Source: Polyangiaceae bacterium
Lineage (GTDB): Bacteria > Myxococcota_A > Polyangia > Polyangiales > Polyangiaceae
Assembly (NCBI GenBank): GCA_013361525.1
Contig: JABFXY010000039.1
Coordinates: forward strand, 124,001 to 188,000
DNA length: 64,000 nucleotides
Direction of reading: 5' to 3'
The position numbers and the translations under genes were made by a program. The notes below the pieces were generated by a model that saw nothing but the letters and a program-made list of their open reading frames with translations, ran no database searches and had not been told where the DNA came from. Below are positions 56,288 to 64,000 of this stretch, piece after piece (position 1 is the stretch's first letter; each line of letters starts with the position of its first letter).

Positions 56288-57291
56288 ATCGACTGCGAAT
56301 GGGTCTGTTGGGTGCCGGACGCTGGGGCACCAACTACGTGAAGCTGCTCGCGGAGCACCCCGCATTCGAGCTCACGGCCGCCTTCGATCCCGATCCGCAG
56401 GCACTTGCTCGCGTCGAGGCGATCGCACCACGAGCCGTCGCCCCGTCGGCCGACGCAGTGATCGGCGCAGGCGTCGATGCGCTGGTCATCGCAACACCGG
56501 CATCGACACACGCAGCGTTGAGCTGTCGCGCGCTCGAAGCGGGACTGCACGTTCTCGTCGAGAAACCGCTCGCGACCAACGTCCATGATGCTCGGCGGAT
56601 CGCGCGAGCCGCAGGTGGACGTGTCGTGCTCGTTGGGCACGTCGTCTTCCACGTTCCGGTGCTCGCCCATTTGATAGACCGACTCGAGTTGCTCGGCACG
56701 CCGTCGGTCACGAGACACGTGCGTATCAGCTCCGGCGCGCGCCACTCGACGGAAGACACGGTGTGGGCGCTCGGTCCGCATGACGTCGCGCTCGCCCTCC
56801 GCATGCAGCGCGGCGTCCCGTCTGCCGTCCGTGCTCGCTCCTCGGGCCCGGCAGTGGAGGCTGTCGCGCGCTTCTCGAACGGTGCGGAGAGCCGCTTCCA
56901 TTTCTCACGCGCCGGCGCAGGGCCGATTCGCGAGCTCGAGGTCGAAGGCGATGGATATCGACTGCGCGCGGACGAACGGAACGGACGATTCGAAGAATGC
57001 GTCGACGGGTGCACGAGTGAGATCGTCGTCGGAACGACCACTGCTCCACTGCGCGCGCAATGCGAGCATTTCCGATCGTGCATCGCCGGCGAATCCGAGC
57101 CTGTCGAAGCGGTCGCCGACAACGTCGCCAACGTGCGCGTGCTTTCGGCGATGGCACAATCCCTCGCGAACGGCGGCGGCTGGATCTCAATCGAGCCGGA
57201 AAACATCGGCCAGGACGCACTTCGGAGCGCGCCGTCGAGTGAGGCAGGTTGGCACTCGTTGAACGCGGCAGCCTTAGCTGCATCTGACTAG
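56284..57291 (+). CDS. Gfo/Idh/MocA-family oxidoreductase
   Basis: A 335-residue NAD(P)-dependent oxidoreductase. The Rossmann part begins RLRMGLLGAGRWGTNYVKLL and includes DALVIATPASTHAAL and the diagnostic VEKPLA (about 101-106). The C-terminal domain is a beta sheet with HISSGARHSTEDT-type region (150-170). Relatives act on sugars; it starts with an ATGA overlap with the nucleotidyltransferase gene, so it is in the lasso operon, but whether it works in the peptide pathway or on the adjacent polysaccharide (57393 gene) is open. Confidence 0.87.
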   Translation: MNRLRMGLLGAGRWGTNYVKLLAEHPAFELTAAFDPDPQALARVEAIAPRAVAPSADAVIGAGVDALVIATPASTHAALSCRALEAGLHVLVEKPLATNVHDARRIARAAGGRVVLVGHVVFHVPVLAHLIDRLELLGTPSVTRHVRISSGARHSTEDTVWALGPHDVALALRMQRGVPSAVRARSSGPAVEAVARFSNGAESRFHFSRAGAGPIRELEVEGDGYRLRADERNGRFEECVDGCTSEIVVGTTTAPLRAQCEHFRSCIAGESEPVEAVADNVANVRVLSAMAQSLANGGGWISIEPENIGQDALRSAPSSEAGWHSLNAAALAASD

Positions 57292-57392
57292 GAGCCTCGG
57301 ACCAAGGGCGGTAGAGTGCCGCCCTCGCACTTGTTCATCTGCTCAGGCCTCCGCGGCCGAGCGTCCTTCCGCCGATTCTGGAGCCGTGGATC

Positions 57393-59678
57393 GTGGCAGC
57401 GTTGAAACCGAGACTCGCTTCTGGTCCCAACGCAGGTGGGACAGCTGACCGGCAGCCGATCGTCGATCTGCTCGCCCTTTGGCGCCCGATCCGCAAATAC
57501 TGGATCACGACGCTCATGATCGCGGTCGGCACCGCCGTCGCCGCCGGCTTCTGGACCATGGGCCAGCCGAAGATCTACGAGGCGACCGCAACCGTCCAGT
57601 TCGATCCCAACCCACCTCGCCCGCTCGGCAACAAGGTCGACACGGTGGTCGAGATGGGCAGCGGCGCCGTCTGGGACACGCGCGAGTACTACGAGACGCA
57701 GTACCAGATTCTGCAGAGCCGGCGGGTCGCGCTGGCCGTCGTTCGTCAGCTCGGCCTCGAGCACGACGGCGCGTTCCTGATGAACCTGCCGCCGAATCAG
57801 AAGCCGCCCGCGAACTTCCAGCCATGGTCGGAGGAAGACGCGGCCGACAACGTCCGGTGGCGCATTCGCGTCGAGGCGGTGAAGCAATCGCGCATCGCGC
57901 TCGTCCGCTTTCAAGACGCGAACCCCGAGCGCGCCGCGCGCATCCTCAAGACGATCGTCGAGGTGTATCGCGAGGCCAACCTCGAGACGGCGCTCGAATC
58001 GACGGACGACGCGGCGCAGTGGCTCCGCACGGAGCACGACAAGCTGTCGAACGAGCTCGAGAAGAACGAGACCGCGCTCCACGAATTCAAGAAGGAGAAG
58101 AACATCCTGTCTGTCGATTTCGACGACAAGTCGAACCTCCTTCGCGAAGAGATCGGACAGCTCAACCAGGCGCTCACCGCGATTCGCATCCAGCGCGAGC
58201 AAGTCTCCGCACGCCGAAACCAGCTCGCCAAGGTGAAGGGCGGCGACCCCGCGGTCCTTCCGGCAAACGAGCTGCTGCAGAGCAACGTCTTGTCCTCGCT
58301 GCGCTCGGACTACGTCGCGACCGTGCGGGAGGTCGAATCGCTCAAGAAGAGCGGGCTCGGCAGCAACCATCCCGACATGCTCGCTGCCGTGGCGCAATCG
58401 AACACCGCACGTGACGCTCTTCTCGCCGAGGTACGCAACATCCAAGGGTCGCTCGACAACGAGCTCCGCGGCGTGATGGAGCAGGAAGGTGGGGTGTCCG
58501 GCCTCTACGACAAGGCACGCAACGAGGCCCTCGAGCTCAACCTCAACGAGATCGAATACAACAAGCGTCGCCGCGCCAAGGAAAACACCGAGAAGCTCTA
58601 CGCCCTCGTCCTCGAGCGCGCCAAAGAGAGCGACATGGCGCGGCGCCTCCGCGTCAACAACGTCACCATCGTCGACGAGCCCACCGTCCCCAAGGGTCCG
58701 ATCAAGCCCAACGTCCCGCTCAACATCGCGGGCGGCATCATCGTCGGGCTCCTCCTCGGCATCGGCGCGGCGTACGGCCGCGGGCTCCTGGACCGCACGG
58801 TGAAGACGCCGGACGACGTCGAGGCGATCCTCAACACGACGTTCCTCGGCCTCATCCCGGAAATCGATCCGAAGACGCAGGCGCAGCGACGAAGGCGGCG
58901 CGCACCAGGGCCACAGGCAGCCCCCGAGCTCGTCGTTCATCACACACCGCTCAGCGGCACAGCCGAAGCTGCGCGTGCCGTTCGAACGAATCTGCTCTTC
59001 ATGGCGCCCGACAAACCGTTCCGCACGTTGCTCGTCACGAGCGCCGGACCGGCCGAGGGCAAGACGACCGTCGCCTGTTGTGTCGCGACGGCGATGGCGC
59101 AGGCCGGAAAACGCGTCCTGCTCATCGACGCCGATCTTCGCCGTCCGCGCGTACATCGCATCTTCGGCGGGCGCGGGATGTCGCAAGGTCTGACGAGCGC
59201 CCTGCTCGACGAAAACGCGATCGACGTCTCGATCGAGACCGAGGTTCCGAACCTTCGCGTATTGCCGGCTGGTCCTCTGCCGCCCAACCCGTCGGAGCTT
59301 CTGCAGAGCGAACGGTTCAAGGCGTACCTCCGCAAGATGAGCGAGCGTTACGACCAGGTCATCTTGGACAGCCCGCCCATCGTCGCCGTGACCGACGCCG
59401 TGATCTTGTCGACGACCGTCGACGCGACCGTCCTCGTCGTGCGCGCCTTCAAGACGACGAAGGACCTCGCCAAACACGCGCTTCGCCAGCTGCAAGACAT
59501 CAGCGCGAACATGGCCGGCACCGTCCTCAACGCCGTGAACCTGTCGAAGGACGAATATCGGTATTCGTACCAATATTACCGCCGTGACAATTACTACTCG
59601 ACGGACGCGCACCAACCGACCCACGGACCGGATGGTGGCGGCAGCGGTGACGGAGCGAGCGCCTCTCCGCCCAACTGA
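57393..59678 (+). CDS. Wzz/BY-kinase polysaccharide biosynthesis protein
   Basis: A 761-residue fusion: an N-terminal membrane helix (about 38-55), a periplasmic Wzz-like coiled-coil domain (about 60-440), a second helix (about 443-462), then the bacterial tyrosine kinase domain. The latter has Walker A SAGPAEGKTT (550-559), Walker A' LLIDADLRRP (576-585) and LDSPPIVAVTDAVIL. The C-terminus is Tyr-rich (DEYRYSYQYYRRDNYYS). It controls chain length and export of an exopolysaccharide. GTG at 57393. The rest of the polysaccharide locus is not seen here. Confidence 0.92.
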   Translation: MAALKPRLASGPNAGGTADRQPIVDLLALWRPIRKYWITTLMIAVGTAVAAGFWTMGQPKIYEATATVQFDPNPPRPLGNKVDTVVEMGSGAVWDTREYYETQYQILQSRRVALAVVRQLGLEHDGAFLMNLPPNQKPPANFQPWSEEDAADNVRWRIRVEAVKQSRIALVRFQDANPERAARILKTIVEVYREANLETALESTDDAAQWLRTEHDKLSNELEKNETALHEFKKEKNILSVDFDDKSNLLREEIGQLNQALTAIRIQREQVSARRNQLAKVKGGDPAVLPANELLQSNVLSSLRSDYVATVREVESLKKSGLGSNHPDMLAAVAQSNTARDALLAEVRNIQGSLDNELRGVMEQEGGVSGLYDKARNEALELNLNEIEYNKRRRAKENTEKLYALVLERAKESDMARRLRVNNVTIVDEPTVPKGPIKPNVPLNIAGGIIVGLLLGIGAAYGRGLLDRTVKTPDDVEAILNTTFLGLIPEIDPKTQAQRRRRRAPGPQAAPELVVHHTPLSGTAEAARAVRTNLLFMAPDKPFRTLLVTSAGPAEGKTTVACCVATAMAQAGKRVLLIDADLRRPRVHRIFGGRGMSQGLTSALLDENAIDVSIETEVPNLRVLPAGPLPPNPSELLQSERFKAYLRKMSERYDQVILDSPPIVAVTDAVILSTTVDATVLVVRAFKTTKDLAKHALRQLQDISANMAGTVLNAVNLSKDEYRYSYQYYRRDNYYSTDAHQPTHGPDGGGSGDGASASPPN

Positions 59679-59734
59679 TCACGACCCGGCTGATCCATGA
59701 GCTCGGCGCGCGATCGCCGGGGTGCTCGCGAACC

Positions 59735-60832
59735 ATGAAGTTGATCCTCGAGGACGGAACGACGCTCGACGGCGAGCCTTTCGGCGCGCAAGCGAGCGTC
59801 ACGGGCGAGGTCGTCTTCAACACGGCGATGAGCGGCTATGTCGAGACGCTCACGGATCCCTCGTACCGCGGACAGATCCTGGTTCTCACGTATCCGTTGA
59901 TTGGCAATTACGGCGTGCCGGCTGCGCGCGAGCGCGGCTCGATCGACGGCCCGTTCGAGTCCGATCACATTCAGGTCCAAGGGCTGGTCGTCGGGAGCTA
60001 CTCACGTACGTACAGCCATTACGCCGCGACGCGGTCGCTCGGCGACTGGCTTTCGAGCGAAGGCGTCCCGGCGGTAACGAGCATCGACACCCGCGCGCTC
60101 ACGCGAAAGCTGCGCGAGGTCGGCACCATGAAGGGCTGGCTCGTTCCGAGTGAAGTGGACGTCGACGACGCCAAACGAACCGCGCGCGCGGTCGAAATGC
60201 ACGACGAAGTCTTCCGCCTGGTCGCCCCGCGCCAGCCGATTCGTCACGACGGCGGCGAGCAACGCATCCTCGTCATCGACGCCGGCGCGAAAGACAACAT
60301 CGTACGCTCGCTCCTCGACCGCGGATGCAGCGTGACCCGCGCGCCCTGGCACTCCCCCGTCTTGGAGCTCGCGGCGGAGGCAGACGGCATCCTGATCGGC
60401 AATGGCCCCGGCGACCCGAAGGACCTCGCGCCGCTGGTCGCGAACATTCGCGCCCTGCTATCCAGCTTTCGCGGTCCGATCTTCGGAGTTTGCCTCGGTA
60501 ACCAGCTGCTCGCGCTCGCGGCCGGTGGCGACACCTACAAGCTGCCGTACGGCCACCGCGGCGTGAACCAACCGGTGGAAGACCTGCTGACGCGCCGCTC
60601 GTACATCACGAGCCAGAATCACGGATATGCCGTCAAGGACGGCTCGCTCGGCAAGGATTGGGAGCCCTGGTTCGTCAACGTGAACGACGGCACGAACGAG
60701 GGTATCCGTAGCCGGACGCGGCCCTTCTTCTCCGTGCAATTCCACCCGGAGGCGGCCCCCGGACCGGAGGATACGGCGTTTCTCTTCGACGACTTCTTGC
60801 GCCACGTCGGCGCCATGAAGCGAGGGGGCTGA
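59735..60832 (+). CDS. carA: Carbamoyl-phosphate synthase small (glutaminase) subunit
   Basis: CarA splits glutamine and sends ammonia to CarB for arginine and pyrimidine synthesis. The 365-residue protein has the N-terminal GYVETLTDPSYRGQI, then the class I amidotransferase domain with the nucleophile C253 in FGVCLGNQLLALA, a SYITSQNHGYAV segment and the VQFHPEAAPGP motif. carB follows after two bases. Confidence 0.97.
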   Translation: MKLILEDGTTLDGEPFGAQASVTGEVVFNTAMSGYVETLTDPSYRGQILVLTYPLIGNYGVPAARERGSIDGPFESDHIQVQGLVVGSYSRTYSHYAATRSLGDWLSSEGVPAVTSIDTRALTRKLREVGTMKGWLVPSEVDVDDAKRTARAVEMHDEVFRLVAPRQPIRHDGGEQRILVIDAGAKDNIVRSLLDRGCSVTRAPWHSPVLELAAEADGILIGNGPGDPKDLAPLVANIRALLSSFRGPIFGVCLGNQLLALAAGGDTYKLPYGHRGVNQPVEDLLTRRSYITSQNHGYAVKDGSLGKDWEPWFVNVNDGTNEGIRSRTRPFFSVQFHPEAAPGPEDTAFLFDDFLRHVGAMKRGG

Positions 60833-60834
60833 CG

Positions 60835-63800
60835 GTGTACGGCGCATACCATCCGCGCAAACCGAAGCGTGTCCTCGTCCTCGGCTCCGGCGCGCTGCAA
60901 ATCGGCCAAGCGGGGGAGTTCGACTATTCGGGCTCGCAAGCACTGAAGGCCTTCAAAGAAGAAGGCGTCTTCACCGTATTGGTCAATCCGAACATCGCGA
61001 CCATTCAGACCAGCGAGGGGCTCGCCGACAAGATCTACCTGACGGCGGTGACGCCCGAGTTTGTCGAACGAATCATCGTCAAAGAGGAAGTCGACGCAAT
61101 CGCGCTCTCGTTCGGCGGTCAGACGGCGCTCAATTGCGGATTGGAGCTCGCAGCCGCGGGGGTGCTCGACCGGTACGGCGTCCGTGTCCTCGGTACGCCG
61201 ATCGACACCATCCGCGACACCGAGGATCGAGCGCGCTTCATCGAGCGGCTCGCGGAGATCGGGGTTTGCACGGCGCGGGCGCGCGCGTGCCGGTCGCCGG
61301 ACGAAGCGCGCGCCGCAGCGCTGGAGCTCGGGTTGCCGGTCATGTTGCGCGGGGGCTTCGCGCTCGGCGGCAAAGGCAGCGGCGTCGTCCGTGACGAGGC
61401 CGAGCTCCATGCGGCCGTTCGGCGCGCGTTCGCCGGCGGTGTCCCGCAAGTCCTCGTCGAGGAGGATCTCCGCGGTTGGAAGGAGATCGAATACGAGGTC
61501 GTCCGGGACGCCCGCGACAACTGCATCACCGTCTGCAACATGGAGAACTTCGATCCCATGGGGATCCACACCGGCGAGTCGATCGTCGTGGCTCCGTCGC
61601 AGACGCTCGACGACCGCGAATACCAGATGCTTCGTTCGGTCGCGCTGAAGACGGTGCGGCACCTCGGCGTCGTCGGTGAATGCAACATTCAATATGCGCT
61701 CGATCCGAAGAGCCTCGAATACCGGGTCATCGAGGTGAACGCGCGATTGAGCCGGTCCTCCGCGCTCGCGAGCAAGGCCACCGGTTACCCGCTCGCGTAC
61801 GTCGCCGCGAAGATCGCGCTCGGGCGCTCGCTACCCGAGATACCGAACTCGATCACGCGCCGCACGACGGCCTTCTTCGAGCCCGCGCTCGATTACCTCG
61901 TTTGCAAAATGCCTCGCTGGGACCTCGGAAAGTTCCGCGGGGCGGACCTTCGGATCGGCAGCGAGATGAAGAGCGTCGGCGAGGTCATGGCGATCGGCCG
62001 AACCTTTCCCGAAGTCGTCCAAAAGGCGCTCCGCATGCTCGACATCGGCGTCAAAGGGCTCGACCCCGATGCTTTCGCCTTCGACGACGTACGCGGTCAG
62101 CTCGAGAACGCGACACCGCTCCGCATTTTCGCCGTGGCGAGAGCGTTGCGCGACGGCATGCCCGTCGAGGAGATTCACGCGCTGACGAAGATCGACCCCT
62201 GGTTCTTGCGCGCGCTGGCCCCTGCGATCGACATCCAAAAAGAGCTCGGCGCCGCCGGTCCCTCGCTCGGCCCGGCGATGCTCACACGTGCCAAGCGCCT
62301 CGGGATGAGCGATCAAATGATCGGCCACCTCGTCGGAAGGCCGCGTGAGGACATTCACGAAGAGCGAACGCGCGCGAACATCCAACCGCACTATTGCCAA
62401 ATCGACACCACCGCTGCGGAGTTCCCGGCGGAGACGAATTACCTGTATTCGACGCACCACGCGACCGCGACGGACTCCGCACCTTCCTGGCGAAAGAAGA
62501 TCCTCGTCCTGGGGTCCGGCGCTTATCGGATCGGGTCCAGCGTCGAGTTCGATTGGTGCTGCGTGAACGCCGTCCGAGCGGCTTCCGAGCTCGGGTACGA
62601 GACGATCATGCTGAACTACAACCCGGAGACGGTCAGCACCGATTACGACACGTGCGACAAGCTGATCTTCGACGAGATCAGCTTGGAGACGGTGCTCGAC
62701 TTGTACGAGCGGGAGCAGCCGCACGGCGTGGTCGTCAGCATGGGCGGACAAGTGCCCAACAACCTCGCGTTGCGTCTGCACAAACATGGTGTCCGCATTC
62801 TGGGAACACCACCCGAGAGCATCGACATGGCGGAGGACCGAAACAAGTTCTCCGCCCTGCTCGACCGCCTCGGCATCGATCAGCCGAAATGGGATCACGT
62901 CGTCGACGCGTCATGCGCCGCCGAGAGCGTGGCCAAGCTCGGTGGCTTTCCGGTGCTCGTGCGACCGAGCTACGTCCTCAGCGGTGCGTCGATGAGCGTC
63001 GCGCACGAGCCCAACGAGCTCGAGCGGATCCTCGCCCGCGCGAAGGCCATTTCTCCAGAGCACCCGGTCGTCATCTCCAAGTTCGAGGTGCACGCGCGGG
63101 AGATCGAAATCGACGCCGTCGGTGACCGCGGCGAGCTCGTCCTGTCCGCCATCAGCGAGCACATCGAGGACGCCGGTGTTCACAGCGGCGACGCGACGCT
63201 CGTCCTTCCGCCGCAAACACTCTCGCTTCCCACCCTGCGCCGTGTCCGTCGAATCGCCGCGAAGATCGCCAAAGCGCTCGACATCACGGGCCCATTCAAC
63301 ATCCAGCTTCTCGCGAAGAACAACGAAGTCAAAGTCATCGAGTGCAACTTGCGAGCGTCGAGGAGCTTCCCCTTCGTGTCCAAAGTCACCGGGAAGAACT
63401 TCGTTCACGAGGCGATGCGGCGGATGCTCGGCGTTCGCAAACGCATCGAGCCCGCGAGCCTCGACCTCGACTACGTCGGTGTCAAAGCGCCGATGTTCTC
63501 CTTCTCGCGCCTCACCGGCGCCGATCCGGTGCTCGGCGTCGAAATGGCATCGACCGGTGAGGTCGGTTGTTTCGGCGACGACCTCCAGGAGGCGCTGCTC
63601 CACGCCCTCGTCGCGACGGGCTTCCGCCCGCCGACCAAAGGTGTCCTTTTGTCCCTCGGCCCCCTCGAGGACAAATACGGATTTGCCGACGACGCCCGTA
63701 TCATCGCAAACGACCTGAAGCTCCCCATCTACGCCACCCCCGGCACGGCTGAAGCCTTCACCGCGCTCGGCATCCCGTGCACCAGCCTCACCAAAGGCGA

Positions 63801-64000
63801 AGGCGCCGGCGCCATCCGCGCCATCGAGGACGGCCTCGTCGATCTCGTCATCAACATCCCGCGTGAATACGACGCGCAAGGTCGCCCTGACGGCTATTGG
63901 ATTCGCCGCCGCGCCATCGATTGCGGTGTTCCGCTTTTGACCGATCCGCAGCTTGCGCGCGCCGTCATCGAAGCGATGAGGAGCAAACGCAACGTCGAGC
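60835..64000 (+). CDS. carB: Carbamoyl-phosphate synthase large subunit, 3' end outside the window
   Basis: The GTG at 60835 lies two bases after carA. It begins VYGAYHPRKPKRVLVLGSGA and reads on through the first ATP-grasp half (IGQAGEFDYSGSQALKAF, ENFDPMGIHTGESIVVAPSQ), the linking helical domain and the second half (GSGAYRIGSSVEFDWCCVNA, MGGQVPNNLALRL). It reaches the MGS-type allosteric domain (LTDPQLARAVIEAM near the end). About 1055 codons are visible, so only a few residues are missing at the right edge compared with E. coli CarB. Confidence 0.97.
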   Translation, partial: MYGAYHPRKPKRVLVLGSGALQIGQAGEFDYSGSQALKAFKEEGVFTVLVNPNIATIQTSEGLADKIYLTAVTPEFVERIIVKEEVDAIALSFGGQTALNCGLELAAAGVLDRYGVRVLGTPIDTIRDTEDRARFIERLAEIGVCTARARACRSPDEARAAALELGLPVMLRGGFALGGKGSGVVRDEAELHAAVRRAFAGGVPQVLVEEDLRGWKEIEYEVVRDARDNCITVCNMENFDPMGIHTGESIVVAPSQTLDDREYQMLRSVALKTVRHLGVVGECNIQYALDPKSLEYRVIEVNARLSRSSALASKATGYPLAYVAAKIALGRSLPEIPNSITRRTTAFFEPALDYLVCKMPRWDLGKFRGADLRIGSEMKSVGEVMAIGRTFPEVVQKALRMLDIGVKGLDPDAFAFDDVRGQLENATPLRIFAVARALRDGMPVEEIHALTKIDPWFLRALAPAIDIQKELGAAGPSLGPAMLTRAKRLGMSDQMIGHLVGRPREDIHEERTRANIQPHYCQIDTTAAEFPAETNYLYSTHHATATDSAPSWRKKILVLGSGAYRIGSSVEFDWCCVNAVRAASELGYETIMLNYNPETVSTDYDTCDKLIFDEISLETVLDLYEREQPHGVVVSMGGQVPNNLALRLHKHGVRILGTPPESIDMAEDRNKFSALLDRLGIDQPKWDHVVDASCAAESVAKLGGFPVLVRPSYVLSGASMSVAHEPNELERILARAKAISPEHPVVISKFEVHAREIEIDAVGDRGELVLSAISEHIEDAGVHSGDATLVLPPQTLSLPTLRRVRRIAAKIAKALDITGPFNIQLLAKNNEVKVIECNLRASRSFPFVSKVTGKNFVHEAMRRMLGVRKRIEPASLDLDYVGVKAPMFSFSRLTGADPVLGVEMASTGEVGCFGDDLQEALLHALVATGFRPPTKGVLLSLGPLEDKYGFADDARIIANDLKLPIYATPGTAEAFTALGIPCTSLTKGEGAGAIRAIEDGLVDLVINIPREYDAQGRPDGYWIRRRAIDCGVPLLTDPQLARAVIEAMRSKRNVE

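Noticed and set aside
57292..57392. Extra small gene between the oxidoreductase and BY-kinase
   Set aside because: Only 101 bp with no start/ribosome-binding combination and no recognisable product.
57288..59624. A 778-residue minus-strand frame over the BY-kinase gene
   Set aside because: It mirrors a gene with clear Wzz and kinase motifs; the antisense product has no recognisable domain and the composition expected of a shadow.

Overview
The window is very GC-rich and looks like the chromosome of a myxobacterium (Myxococcota, probably Polyangiales-like). I infer this from several features seen together: serine/threonine kinases with a C-terminal membrane anchor, many lipoproteins with Gly/Ser-rich linkers after the lipobox, a DUF4215-type Cys-rich secreted protein, a response regulator with a DUF4388/PatA-type domain, frequent GTG starts and ATGA/GTGA gene overlaps. 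No rRNA, tRNA, CRISPR array or insertion sequence was recognised.

Layout. 1-7.5 kb: envelope and signalling genes (truncated TPR-like protein, Ser/Thr kinase coupled to a LamG lipoprotein, small lipoproteins, an unrecognised repeat protein, a porin). 7.7-17 kb: housekeeping genes on the minus strand (ftsH; a tightly overlapping tilS / small Cys protein / RlmD-like methyltransferase / Ser/Thr kinase unit; a lipoprotein; mnmA). 17-23.6 kb: response regulator, CPBP protease, purQ, a zinc-ribbon membrane protein, an orphan DNA methyltransferase, two related small lipoproteins separated by an 11-bp phased repeat, and a 2Fe-2S ferredoxin. 23.8-27.3 kb: a PEP-mutase-family/nucleotidyltransferase fusion with altered active-site residues, a second nucleotidyltransferase and a CDP-alcohol phosphotransferase, which together suggest head-group or phosphonate-like lipid chemistry. 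27.4-32 kb: PDZ lipoprotein, Dam-family methyltransferase, orphan TRAP binding protein, metK with a Lys/Ala-rich tail. 32-40.8 kb: an ATPase regulator with a C-terminal winged helix, a Cys-rich lipoprotein, a deaminase, an NmrA-like protein, two paralogous secreted proteins (one frameshifted) and a lipoate-ligase-like protein carrying a dispersed repeat in its coding region. 40.8-46.5 kb: a MerR-family regulator with CxxC pairs followed by iscS-iscU-iscA-hscB-hscA-fdx.

The most interesting region is 47.9-57.3 kb, a lasso-peptide cluster. It holds an ABC exporter, B2 protease, C cyclase, a 53-residue precursor, an HPr-kinase-like protein, a PqqD-type B1 protein on the opposite strand, a protein-arginine-methyltransferase-like enzyme with an apparent PqqD/RRE-like N-terminus, a YkgJ-type Cys-cluster protein, a PF14907-type nucleotidyltransferase and a Gfo/Idh/MocA oxidoreductase. 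The predicted core is AGKKSNSEASKRPRN, with Glu at position 8 for the ring and a basic tail with three Arg/Lys-type positions and two Arg. This set suggests a heavily tailored lasso peptide (arginine methylation and phosphorylation or nucleotidylation); the modifications are inference.

The window ends with a Wzz/BY-kinase polysaccharide protein and carA-carB, carB running off the right edge. Several dispersed hairpin or palindromic elements sit between genes.
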